Notes under the pieces: model-generated | Database searches by the model: none | Seen by the model: the letters and a program-made list of their open reading frames with translations, nothing else | What the model was told of the DNA's origin: nothing | Shown here: positions 1 to 7,978 of the stretch, piece by piece | Numbering within the stretch: the stretch's first letter is position 1 | How the letters are laid out: every line of letters starts with the position of its first letter | Position numbers and translations under genes: made by a program | Assembly (NCBI GenBank): GCA_964541895.1 | Contig: CAZISM010000038.1 | Span: 1-43,493, forward strand | Length of the DNA: 43,493 nucleotides | Origin: CAZISM01 sp964541895 | Lineage (GTDB): Bacteria; Zhuqueibacterota; Zhuqueibacteria; Residuimicrobiales; Residuimicrobiaceae | Reading direction: 5' to 3'

Positions 1-2071
1 CTCTGGTCATCGGTTCGCTGTAATAGACACCATAGTTGAAGAAGAATTTGGTGTGCTCGCGTACCGGGTGGGAGAAGGCGATTCTCGGCGCCAGATAGGT
101 ATGCGCCTCGCTCTTGATCTTGGGCAGGTCATCATACGTAGCATAGCCTGCGGTACCGCCGCGCGCCCAGATGATGCTATAAATGTTGTCAGGCACATAG
201 ACCCAGCTGTTGGCATCATAGTGCTCGATACGCAGACCGATGTTGGCCACCATGCCGCCGTATTCAATCTTGTCCTGGATGTAACCGGCGATGTGGTTGG
301 GTTTTGAATTAAAGCGGACAAAGTTTCCGGCCTGGGGATGCAGGATGATGGTGCCGGCTTTGCGGTTGAAACGTTTCACATGGTCAGAGCCGTATTCAAT
401 ACCGAATTTAACCAGGTTCTGCTTGTTGATCTGGCTGGTAAAGTCGAAATTCAGTTTATGGCTCTTTACGAACGAAGTATCGGAAACCGTGCCGCCGCCA
501 AAGAAATCATAGGTGCCGGGCAGATCGGTCAGCGGTTTGTCTTCGCCAACCCAGCCCAGTGGCGCTTCGTTGAAATTTACGCCGGCGATGCTTTTTATGC
601 TGGAGAAATTTCGCTCGCGCGCTTTACCGGCTTCGGTATCGGTAGTAAAATAACCGTAGCGAAGTTCGTAATAGGTAGAAGGGCTGAGCGTGTGGGTGAT
701 CTTGGCGCCAATGGATTTGGTCCAGACGTCCAAAAGATCGTTCGCAGACAGATAGTATTTATAGCGACCAAGAGCGTTGCCGACCACATCGGCGCCGTAG
801 TTCATGACCGGCTGGCCGCCCCAGTCCGTACCAACCGTGCTGGTTTCGGTTTTGCCGTACAGGCCGTTGATCATGACTTTGACCGAGTTAATCGGTCGCA
901 TGCTGATTTTGCCTTCGACCGTGTTGTTGCCGTTGAAATCGCTGATCGAGGGCAGGATCGGATATTCGCGGGTATATTTATATCCGACGAAGAATCCGGC
1001 ATCCTTCAGGCCCAGTTTGTCCAGCATGGGAATGGGGCCGCCAAGACCGGCGTCCAGGTAGTGATCCGGTTTATCGCCGTAAGCGATGGGACGATGTTGC
1101 CATTTCCAGACATCGAGCAGATCCTGGGCGCTCCAGTCGCTCTTGCCCAGATATTTCGATTTGTTGGCGTTGGTCGCCAGAGTGTTCCAGCCGGCAAATA
1201 CTTGACGGCCTTCGATGTCCTTTACGACGTCGAAGGAGGCTGGGCTGGCGTAGGTTTTATAGTCATACTGATCTTCGCCGTAGGCATTGGGGCCAAAGTG
1301 CTTGAGGTGGGCCGTGCCCAGGCGATAATCGGCGGATCCGGATAGTCTGCGGCCGCCTTCTTTGGTGACCACATTAAAGATACCGGAACGGATATCGCCG
1401 TATTCGGCGTTAAAACCACCGGTGAGGACCTGAATTTCAGCCACCGAGGCCGAGTTGGTGATGGCATAGATCTTGTCGTTCAGTTTGTCGGTGCGTTCCA
1501 TACCGTCAACCTGAAAACTGATTTCATCGTTGCCACCGCCACGGATCGTGATGTCCAGCGTGTTGGTATTGACCGCTACGCCGGGTTCGAGGCTGACGGC
1601 CTGCATAATGTCGGCGACCGGGAGTGTTCCGGCCGTTTCAGCCGTGGTTACTTTCTGACTCGAGGTTACGTCCTGCTCGACCAGCGGCCTTTGGGCCGTG
1701 ATGACCACCTCTTTACCTTCAATGGTCGCCTGCGAAAGGCTAAAGTTCACAGTGGTGGTACGGTCCACATTGACGATAACCTGTTGTTGAACTACGGGGC
1801 TGTATCCCATCATCGTTGCTCTGACGGAATAGGTGCCCGGAGGGATGTTCAGTATAAAGAAAGAACCTTCGGGATTTGCCGTCGCCCCGTATTTGGTACC
1901 TACCAGCAGGATGTTGGCACCAGGCAGTGGTTGTTTGCTGCCGGCTTCGGTGATCACACCTGAAATCTTGCCGGTCGTACCTGCCCAGAGACCATCCTCA
2001 GTAAGCAAAAGGGGCAGCAGAATCGCCGCCATAATACAGACAAGCTTGAAGCCACGCTTTGAAAGCATCAT
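1..2071 (-). CDS. TonB-dependent outer-membrane receptor, C-terminus beyond window
   Basis: The minus strand reads open from an ATG at 2071 to the left window edge, about 690 codons, and continues outside. The start has a GGAGG at the right distance. The N-terminus is a signal peptide of about 30 residues. It is followed by a carboxypeptidase-like regulatory domain (GKISGVITEAG, then PLPGANI and FFILNIPPGTYSV). Next come a plug domain (ITIRGGGNDEISFQVDGM, FNAEYGDIRSGIFNVVTKEG) and many beta-barrel strands rich in Tyr and Gly. This is the layout of SusC-like and CirA-like receptors that take up ligands using TonB energy. No SusD partner is visible. It resembles the receptor at 11245-14217 in architecture but is clearly diverged. 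Ligand unknown. Family certain; substrate not. Confidence 0.93.
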   Translation of the reverse strand, partial: MMLSKRGFKLVCIMAAILLPLLLTEDGLWAGTTGKISGVITEAGSKQPLPGANILLVGTKYGATANPEGSFFILNIPPGTYSVRATMMGYSPVVQQQVIVNVDRTTTVNFSLSQATIEGKEVVITAQRPLVEQDVTSSQKVTTAETAGTLPVADIMQAVSLEPGVAVNTNTLDITIRGGGNDEISFQVDGMERTDKLNDKIYAITNSASVAEIQVLTGGFNAEYGDIRSGIFNVVTKEGGRRLSGSADYRLGTAHLKHFGPNAYGEDQYDYKTYASPASFDVVKDIEGRQVFAGWNTLATNANKSKYLGKSDWSAQDLLDVWKWQHRPIAYGDKPDHYLDAGLGGPIPMLDKLGLKDAGFFVGYKYTREYPILPSISDFNGNNTVEGKISMRPINSVKVMINGLYGKTETSTVGTDWGGQPVMNYGADVVGNALGRYKYYLSANDLLDVWTKSIGAKITHTLSPSTYYELRYGYFTTDTEAGKARERNFSSIKSIAGVNFNEAPLGWVGEDKPLTDLPGTYDFFGGGTVSDTSFVKSHKLNFDFTSQINKQNLVKFGIEYGSDHVKRFNRKAGTIILHPQAGNFVRFNSKPNHIAGYIQDKIEYGGMVANIGLRIEHYDANSWVYVPDNIYSIIWARGGTAGYATYDDLPKIKSEAHTYLAPRIAFSHPVREHTKFFFNYGVYYSEPMTR

Positions 2072-2338
2072 TGTTACCTCCATTTTTTATACAAATGGAA
2101 TTGTATGGAACTGATCATCGATAAACGCCTCGTGCGATTTAGAAGGGAAGCGTCTGGCCGTGCATGTGCGGCAAATAGCTGTTGTTGGTTATTGCGCGAC
2201 ATCCGACCGTCTTTCTCCGTCAAGCTGTTCCGTTCTCCTCCTCCTCCTGTCATTAAGGGTTCCACTCCATGTTGCAGCGCGTCAAATTCCGATTCTCCTC
2301 CTTGTAGTATAGATTGGTTCAAGGGTTATTGGTATATT
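2072..2338 (-). other. Leader region of the TonB receptor with a purine-rich tract
   Basis: These 267 bases separate the GWxTD gene stop from the receptor start, both on the minus strand. On that strand the region holds a repeated GGAGGA tract (about 2233-2250) and another GGAGGAG near 2300, then the true RBS next to the start. An 82-codon ORF crosses it but has no recognisable features, and I do not call it. A similar purine-rich stretch precedes the other receptor (about 11080-11120). No clear promoter was found. Confidence 0.3.
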
Positions 2339-3709
2339 TTATTGCAACTCTTGTGCTTGCCAGTTAAAGTTTTTGATCTCTTCTTCCACGGTGGAATGAA
2401 CCAGGGTAAAAATACTGTCGTGATTGCGATCGACAAAGACAAAGCTGTGCTGAGCGTGGGAGGTGAAATATTTCCATATCGTATAGGGTTTCGAGCCCGT
2501 CTCCCAGGTGTGGGTTTCGATGTCGTCCGGCTGCCCATAGATCACAAAGACACGGCCCATGTCGCTGTTGAGGCCGTTCTCTTTGCCCTTGAAATTTTTC
2601 ATACAATAATCGATGCGGGCAAAAACGTTCTGCATATATTCGTTCTCAGGCGTTTCCGGCGTCGTATCGCGCAGGCGCCAGAAATTGATGACAAAGTTGG
2701 CTTTGCCGGCGGCATCGAGGGCATCGAACAGTCGCAGTTCATCCACTTTGGCGATGTATTTGATTTGATCTCGATACCGCTTGATGTCAGCAGGCGTTGT
2801 GGGAAGGGCATGGGGAACCGAGGGGGGAGCGCTGATCCAGAACCGTTTTTGGCTGAAAGCAGCGAAACCGGAAGCGGAATCGGTCAACGTGATCTGCAGG
2901 CGATGCTCGCCCTGTTCCAGGCCCCTCACATCGAAATTAGCGACGCGGGCGTATACCGGGCCGGCTCGTTTGATTTTTTGTCTGGCGATGTAGAGCAGGG
3001 TATCGCCGACCTGATCGGTGATGGCATAGTTCGCCAAGGCCGTGCCGGAGGTGGACTTGAGTTTGGTCGAATCTGCGTACATCTCAAAATAAAACGGCAG
3101 AGTGGCGTCATGGTAGCGGTACCGTCGCGCCGCATTGGGCATGACCGAGATGTTGCCCTTGACAAAAGCGGAAATCGCAGCATTCGACTGAATGGCCAGA
3201 GACAATTGAGGTTCGCTGATGGAAAAGGGTTCGGTAAAGGCCGGTACGGTAAAGTCGCCGCTGATGACCGTGGCGGCGCTGCTCTGTTCGTCGGTGAGGC
3301 GGGTTTCCAATCGATACGAACCGGCGGGCAAAGCAAAAGCAAACTGATCGATCAATCCCTTGCTGTCATCGGCCGCGTCGGGTTGTTCGGCGCTGCGGGC
3401 CCCTTTTCTGTGAGTATCATTCACAACCATGCGGCCCTGCCGGTCGGTTACAATCACAGTCATAATGAAGGAGGCAGTCAGGACGGTATCTGTTTTGTGA
3501 AATTGCAGTTCGTTCAGGGCTATGGAGTAGTAGAGTTCGACACGTGTGGTCTGGCTGTTTTGTCTGAAGAATCCGACATCCAGCCAATAGCGGGGTGAAC
3601 GGCTGCCCTGTATTGGAAATTCCAGCGGTTGGGCCTGGCAGGGTAAAAACCAAAGCCATGCCAGGAGTGAGAAAAGTCTTACTGCAACGTGTTTAAAATC
3701 CAGCTTCAT
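2339..3709 (-). CDS. GWxTD domain-containing protein
   Basis: Protein of 456 residues. I chose the ATG at 3709 over longer starts because it opens directly into a signal peptide (MKLDFKHVAVRLFSLLAW, then FLPCQAQ) and has an AGGA upstream. The middle is a beta-rich region of unknown role. The C-terminal part has the features of the GWxTD family: FWRLRDTTPETPENEYM, then GLNSD at about 379-383 followed by MGRVFVIYGQPDDIE and a W/Y-rich end. The signature itself is degenerate here (GLNSD instead of GWxTD). The family is common in FCB-group and related bacteria and its biochemical role is not established. It is predicted to be exported. It lies downstream of the M64 peptidase, with a hairpin between them, so it probably has its own promoter. 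Confidence 0.8.
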   Translation of the reverse strand: MKLDFKHVAVRLFSLLAWLWFLPCQAQPLEFPIQGSRSPRYWLDVGFFRQNSQTTRVELYYSIALNELQFHKTDTVLTASFIMTVIVTDRQGRMVVNDTHRKGARSAEQPDAADDSKGLIDQFAFALPAGSYRLETRLTDEQSSAATVISGDFTVPAFTEPFSISEPQLSLAIQSNAAISAFVKGNISVMPNAARRYRYHDATLPFYFEMYADSTKLKSTSGTALANYAITDQVGDTLLYIARQKIKRAGPVYARVANFDVRGLEQGEHRLQITLTDSASGFAAFSQKRFWISAPPSVPHALPTTPADIKRYRDQIKYIAKVDELRLFDALDAAGKANFVINFWRLRDTTPETPENEYMQNVFARIDYCMKNFKGKENGLNSDMGRVFVIYGQPDDIETHTWETGSKPYTIWKYFTSHAQHSFVFVDRNHDSIFTLVHSTVEEEIKNFNWQAQELQ

Positions 3710-3759
3710 GCCTGATCCTAAAAGCAAGAGGGTGGTGGAGTATTCAGAGTCTTCGCTCT

Positions 3760-3785
3760 TATCAGGATACATGGCCGTCCTGATA
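3760..3785. repeat. Inverted repeat upstream of the GWxTD gene
   Basis: TATCAGGA (3760-3767) and TCCTGATA (3778-3785) form a perfect 8-bp inverted repeat with a 10-base spacer, about 50 bases upstream of the start at 3709. The size suits a dimeric regulator site or a short 5' hairpin. Nothing else supports either role. Confidence 0.3.
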
Positions 3786-3927
3786 CTTGTCGGATGGTCG
3801 CTTACAAAAGTAGTAGCACGAACTATATGCAAAAGTGGCTGCGAGTGAACCGGGCTGCTGTACGGCGTGTGAGTTAAGCGACGATTTTACATAAAATAGA
3901 AGCTGTTTAGGTAAACGATAAAAGGAA

Positions 3928-3962
3928 GGCGCTATTCAAATCCCTGGAATTTGAATAGCGCC
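3928..3962 (-). terminator. Perfect 14-bp hairpin, probable terminator of the M64 gene
   Basis: GGCGCTATTCAAAT (3928-3941) pairs perfectly with 3949-3962 around a 7-base loop. It lies about 100 bases past the minus-strand M64 stop. On that strand it is followed by a partly T-rich stretch (TTCCTTTTAT), so an imperfect intrinsic terminator is the likeliest role. There is no good T-run on the plus strand. Confidence 0.5.
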
Positions 3963-4059
3963 CTATACTCATAACGTCATCCTACAAATATTCTTTTTTC
4001 ATCGCTGTATGATTTTAAGAAATTTACCTTGTAAACGCAAGTGTTTTTTTAGACTTTTG

Positions 4060-5547
4060 TCATTTTTTCGTATCAACTTTGTCGCTGAAATAAGCGATCA
4101 TATCCCGTATCGCCTGCTGGCAGACCTGACAAAACTGATTTTTGGGGTGATAAATCATAAGGCAATATTTCATCGGACGATAGAGCCCTTTGGTTGAATA
4201 ACCGGCCCCTTCAAAGGCGCCTACCTTGTCTTCCACAGATTGGAATTGTCGGCGCACCGCTTCCAGTTCCTGGCCGATCCTGGCGTCCAGCTCGTTATAA
4301 CCGGCTTTGATGCGGTCGAGTTCATTCTGGCCGGCGCCTTTTCTTTCTGCGTCAGCCAGCTCCTGCCGGCGTTGTTTAGCGGTTTGCTGCTTTAGAATAG
4401 TGAGGCTGTCAATTTTTTCTTTGCCGTGCGGAGTGGGTACATCGATTCCGGATGAGAGCAGAGACTGCCATTTGACGGCTTTCGGGTTTAAAAGTGCGGT
4501 GATGTTCGGCTCCGTGGGTTCCACCCCTTGCGGGTAAAAATCGTTGTACGCTACCTCCGAGGCATAGTATTCGTCGGCCAGGCCGGCAAAGGAGTGGCCG
4601 AATTCGTGGACGAACACCATACGGCTGCGTTCGTTGTCGACGGTGGATATACAGTAATCATTAAAGATGCCGCCACCGCCGTAACGGCTGCTGTTGACCA
4701 GAATGATAACGGCATCGCAAGGCACCACGCTGCTGATCTCGCGCATGCGAATGCCGTCGTCGCATAGCACATAGCGATCCAGATCAAAGGCGTTGAATGA
4801 AGCATTGAGAGCGGTGGCGCGGTAGCGCTGCTCCCTGGGCTCGTCGATGCCGGACTCAGCCGACGGCCGGTGGACACCATAAATATTGAAACGGCTTTTG
4901 CAGGATTTGAACGGTTCCAGGTCAAAGAGGGTTTGCACGTTTTTGTCGACATCGCTGCGGAATTTTTTCTCTTCAGCGGCCGTGTATCCTTCGGCGATAA
5001 ACACCAGATCCACCTTGTCATGGGCTGTGCCGTTCTGGAGGATGTTGAACACCTTGTCGCCGCGGACAGCCGTTTCGCGGATAATGTGGTAATCACTCGG
5101 GTCGATGGTTTGCGTAAACACGGGGTGGAGCAGATTCTGTTTGTCGCGTTTCTCAACCACAAACAGAATGGGGCGCCTGGGCATGGGGATCCGCCAGGAG
5201 CGGTTAAAGCTTTTCTTGACGCCGTTCAGGGCCGGCGCCGTGGTTTTATATTCTCCGAACATGCAATCAAAGCCGGAGGAGTATGTCAGACGATTACTGG
5301 CGATGTCATAGACTTTGATGGTGTAGCGGCCATAGTTGAAGGGGAAAATCAGGTTGGTGGTGCTGCCGGGCCAGACCGGTTCCTGCCACATCTTGTCCAG
5401 CGTGATCCACTCGTCCCGGCTGTCGCCGGTATGATAATAGTCGATGCGCAGGGTCTGGTCGACAAAATAGTCATCAAACCGCAACTCGGCGGCAAAACCG
5501 GTAAGCGCATAACCGAAAAGGGCCAACCATGCCCATTGTATTTTCAT
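4060..5547 (-). CDS. Peptidase M64 (IgA-peptidase-like zinc metallopeptidase)
   Basis: Protein of 495 residues. The ATG at 5547 follows a strong GGGAGG and opens a signal peptide (MKIQWAWLALFGYALTGFAA), so upstream extension through the N gap is an artefact. The N-terminal half looks like the beta-rich M64 N-terminal domain. The catalytic domain begins near DLVFIAEGYT. The zinc site is HEFGH at 314-318, in the M64 context HEFGHSFAGLADEYY. A coiled-coil-like, Lys/Glu/Arg-rich insert precedes the C-terminal GAGYSTKGLYRP and FCQVCQQAI segments, which are also typical. The founding member of the family cleaves IgA, but most homologues have unknown targets. This one should act outside the inner membrane as a secreted or periplasmic peptidase. 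Confidence 0.9.
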   Translation of the reverse strand: MKIQWAWLALFGYALTGFAAELRFDDYFVDQTLRIDYYHTGDSRDEWITLDKMWQEPVWPGSTTNLIFPFNYGRYTIKVYDIASNRLTYSSGFDCMFGEYKTTAPALNGVKKSFNRSWRIPMPRRPILFVVEKRDKQNLLHPVFTQTIDPSDYHIIRETAVRGDKVFNILQNGTAHDKVDLVFIAEGYTAAEEKKFRSDVDKNVQTLFDLEPFKSCKSRFNIYGVHRPSAESGIDEPREQRYRATALNASFNAFDLDRYVLCDDGIRMREISSVVPCDAVIILVNSSRYGGGGIFNDYCISTVDNERSRMVFVHEFGHSFAGLADEYYASEVAYNDFYPQGVEPTEPNITALLNPKAVKWQSLLSSGIDVPTPHGKEKIDSLTILKQQTAKQRRQELADAERKGAGQNELDRIKAGYNELDARIGQELEAVRRQFQSVEDKVGAFEGAGYSTKGLYRPMKYCLMIYHPKNQFCQVCQQAIRDMIAYFSDKVDTKK

Positions 5548-5608
5548 AAGGCCTCCCAAAATATGATCAAAGTAAGCAGGAAAACCATGACGAGCAACAT
5601 TTATTTCA

Positions 5609-5708
5609 NNNNNNNNNNNNNNNNNNNNNNNNNNNNNNNNNNNNNNNNNNNNNNNNNNNNNNNNNNNNNNNNNNNNNNNNNNNNNNNNNNNNNNNNNNNN
5701 NNNNNNNN
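5609..5708. other. Assembly gap, 100 N
   Basis: Exactly 100 N, the usual placeholder for a scaffold gap of unknown length. Reading frames that cross it are not meaningful. The sequence on its right (5709-5868) could be read on the minus strand as the first 53 codons of a gene starting at 5868 behind a GGAG. The translation has no recognisable motif and an odd Cys/His content, so I do not annotate a gene there. Confidence 0.95.
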
Positions 5709-6046
5709 AAGCGCACTCAAGCCGGGAGTGGAATACAAACCTGATGTATAGGCAGCCGAGGTGATGCAGTCCGAGGGTACAAATGAACGTTGCCGTCTCC
5801 GGCGCGAATTCGCCGTTTCCGCACGCATGGATGGTAAGGGCCGTTTCCGTCCCTTTCCAGCCGGCCATTATACTGTCTCCAGGGAATAAATAAATCGCTT
5901 GCATTTGACTGCAAACGATATTTTATTATGTTGTTACAAAAAACGTTCTCTTGCAGGAAACAAAGGTTGGACGTCCTTGTGGTGCCCGACATTTTTTAAT
6001 CACCGTACCTATTCAGGTTCAGGCAACAACGATAGCGGAGCGTAGC

Positions 6047-6802
6047 ATGAAAATCATTTCTCTTTTTAATCAGAAAGGCGGCGTCGGCAAAACCACCAGT
6101 GCGGTCAATATCGGCGCCGGTTTGGCGCAATTGGGCCAGCGGGTTCTCCTGATCGATATGGATCCACAGGCCAATTTGAGCATTTCCCTCGGCTTTGCCG
6201 CTGATGAATCCGGTCCGTCCGTTTATGAGCTTTTGGACGGCAAGGTATCGACCGCTCAGACCATACGCCGTCGGAACGGGCTGGACGTGATCACCTCCGC
6301 CATTCAACTGGCCGGAGCAGAGTTGCAGTTTGCCGGCGTGCCGGGGCGGGAGATGCTGTTGCGGGACGCGTTACGGGATCTGGCGGATTATGATTTCGTT
6401 TTTATCGATTGCCCGCCTTCATTAGGACTTTTGACTCTGAACGCCTTAACGGCCAGCCATGGCATTATTATTCCGATCCAGGCCGAGTTTTTACCTTTGC
6501 AGGGTCTGGTGCAACTAATGGAAACGGTCGCTATCGTCAAGCGGCGACTAAATCCTGTGCTGGATATCATCGGCGTGATCACTACCTTTTATGATCCCAG
6601 AAAGGTGTTGCAGCGCCAGGTTATGGATAGAATAAAAGAACGATTCGGCCGCAAGGTTTACAGCTCTACCATCAGGGTCAACGTCGCACTGGCAGAGGCA
6701 CCCAGCACCGGCCAGTCCATTTTTGAATATCAGCCGGACAGTCATGGCGCAAAGGATTATCTGTCACTTTGTCAGGAAATAGCGGAGGGCGGCCGTGAAT
6801 AA
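6047..6802 (+). CDS. parA: ParA-family partition ATPase
   Basis: Protein of 251 residues. The ATG at 6047 has a GGAG six bases upstream and puts the deviant Walker A motif KGGVGKT at 10-16, as expected for ParA/Soj. A longer ORF begins at 5951 but adds no conserved sequence. Further family motifs are LLIDMDPQAN (35-43) and the Walker-B-like FVFIDCPPSLGLLT. ParA ATPases bind DNA non-specifically and are stimulated by a ParB partner to move a centromere or other cargo. The stop overlaps the start of the parB-like gene, so the two are translationally coupled. No other chromosome-origin gene is visible, so this may be an accessory or plasmid-type partition module. Function as ParA is well supported; cargo unknown. 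Confidence 0.93.
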   Translation: MKIISLFNQKGGVGKTTSAVNIGAGLAQLGQRVLLIDMDPQANLSISLGFAADESGPSVYELLDGKVSTAQTIRRRNGLDVITSAIQLAGAELQFAGVPGREMLLRDALRDLADYDFVFIDCPPSLGLLTLNALTASHGIIIPIQAEFLPLQGLVQLMETVAIVKRRLNPVLDIIGVITTFYDPRKVLQRQVMDRIKERFGRKVYSSTIRVNVALAEAPSTGQSIFEYQPDSHGAKDYLSLCQEIAEGGRE

Positions 6803-7664
6803 AAAGATAGCTATCTCCCCAATCAGTCCGGCTTACGCCAAGCTCGATTTCATCCACGACAGCCGGACCGCCGCGGCCGTGCCTGACGGTGTGACGATAT
6901 CAGAAACGATCTATCAGGTGGAGCCGGTGGACCTGATCCCCAATCCCTTGAACCGATTTTTCAGAGAGGAATCTCCGGACTATTTCGAGAGGTTGACGGC
7001 GGATATCAAAGAACGCGGGATTATTGTTTCATTGATCGCGAAACGGGACGGGATGCTTTTGGCCGGGCATAACCGCCTAAAGATCGCCCTTTCCCTAGGA
7101 TTGCCAAGGGTGCCTGTACAGTATGTCGAAAGCGAATTGACGGCGGAGCAGGAAAAATCGTTTGTCATCAAAGACAATTTGTACCGGCGGCAACTAACCC
7201 AGCAAGATCGCCTCAACCTCTACAGGATCCTGGTAGCTGATTTTGACAACAAAATCAGACTGGAAACCAGAGGTGGCGATCGTAAGAGCAGCGGATCAAA
7301 AGGGAACGTTTCCCCTTTGATCCGGAAAGGACCGGCAGGGATTACCGCGGAAGATCTGGTACATGAGGCGCGAGCCGCCGGCGTGACCATCACCCACGCC
7401 ACGGCCAAAAAAGATATGGCCAGGGCCAGGGCGGTCGCCAGGGGAGCCGAAAAGGGCGTAACGGCAGGGGCGACCTGCACTTCGGCGGCCACAATCAAAA
7501 AACAGTGCGAGCAGATCATCAAAATGCTGGAGGGAACTAATCAGGAAGTCAGAAACCGGGCGATCGCTGAACTGCTGGAGGTAATCGATCTTTTATCCGG
7601 ATATAACCGGCGGCTCGCCAGGCCTCTGAATGAGATCAGAGGAAAAATCAACTTGCGATTATGA
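6795..7664 (+). CDS. ParB-like nuclease/CTPase-fold partition protein
   Basis: Protein of 289 residues starting at GTG 6795, eight bases inside parA, behind GGAGGGCGG. Residues about 40-135 form a ParB/Sulfiredoxin-like N-terminal domain: VEPVDLIPNPLNRFF, then MLLAGHNRLKIALSLGL (GHNR at 91-94, in the place of the GERR-type nucleotide-binding motif) and KSFVIKDNLYRRQL. A glycine/lysine-rich linker follows, then a helical region (ITAEDLVHEARAAGVTIT) that could be a helix-turn-helix. The C-terminal 60 residues look helical and may dimerise. The central basic linker is encoded by an extended palindrome (7292-7324). ParB-type role is inferred from the domain and coupling to ParA. The C-terminal half is not the chromosomal Spo0J type. 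Confidence 0.82.
   Translation: MNKKIAISPISPAYAKLDFIHDSRTAAAVPDGVTISETIYQVEPVDLIPNPLNRFFREESPDYFERLTADIKERGIIVSLIAKRDGMLLAGHNRLKIALSLGLPRVPVQYVESELTAEQEKSFVIKDNLYRRQLTQQDRLNLYRILVADFDNKIRLETRGGDRKSSGSKGNVSPLIRKGPAGITAEDLVHEARAAGVTITHATAKKDMARARAVARGAEKGVTAGATCTSAATIKKQCEQIIKMLEGTNQEVRNRAIAELLEVIDLLSGYNRRLARPLNEIRGKINLRL
7292..7324. repeat. 15-bp-arm palindrome inside the parB-like gene
   Basis: The left arm CGGATCAAAAGGGAA (7292-7306) and the right arm TTCCCCTTTGATCCG (7310-7324) pair with one mismatch (A7301 against C7315) around the 3-base centre CGT. It lies in the codons for the poorly conserved linker of the ParB-like protein. Partition-site (parS) sequences are palindromes and can lie within or next to parAB, so a binding site for this ParB is the leading guess. 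An mRNA hairpin is the alternative. It does not match the Spo0J parS consensus. Confidence 0.6.
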
Positions 7665-7978
7665 TGCAGTCCCGTTGCCTGTGGCTGCGGGCGATGGCGT
7701 ACCTGCCGGATTATTCGCTGCCGGGAGAATGAAAACATGATCTAATCGCATTCGGGCTGCGAATAAAAAATGTCGGGCCAATAAGTATTCTACCGCCTCG
7801 CGGGCACTCTTCCGGCGTTTACGGCGCATCACCCGGTGTCGGGATGTTCCGGCCGATTCCCGGCAAAGAAAACTCTTGTGAAATAGCTGTCTAATTGCTA
7901 ATATATTTTAACGTCTGATTTAAACGCCATCCCTTTACAAAACTGATGTAAGCAACTGTAATAGCATCGGAGTCAAAC
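7665..7978 (+). other. Intergenic region between parB-like gene and GT5 gene
   Basis: This 314-base gap has no convincing ORF. The first 200 bases are GC-rich with several short complementary segments (for example CGGGA and TCCCG near 7836-7858), but I see no known RNA family. The last 100 bases are AT-rich and hold the promoter listed separately. Confidence 0.5.
7876..7904 (+). promoter_or_regulatory. Probable sigma-70-type promoter for the GT5-pfkB operon
   Basis: TTGTGA (7876-7881) and TAATAT (7899-7904) are separated by 17 bases in an AT-rich stretch, about 75 bases upstream of the ATG at 7979. The match to -35/-10 is good but not perfect. Confidence 0.45.

Noticed and set aside
338..1345. 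335-codon plus-strand ORF
   Set aside because: Antisense to the TonB receptor, whose minus-strand frame gives clear domains; the ORF product has no recognisable feature.
2105..3598. 497-codon plus-strand ORF
   Set aside because: Lies antisense to the GWxTD gene, which has a signal peptide and family motifs; this ORF is a shadow.
4028..4050. Plus-strand hairpin with T-run (CTTG...CAAG, then T7)
   Set aside because: Only a 4-bp stem and no plus-strand gene ends there.
4870..5751. Plus-strand ORF running through the first N gap
   Set aside because: Antisense to the M64 peptidase and continuous only because N codons are read as open.
5709..5868. Minus-strand gene start behind a GGAG, entering the gap
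   Set aside because: Fifty-three codons without known motifs; cannot be told from chance without the missing sequence.
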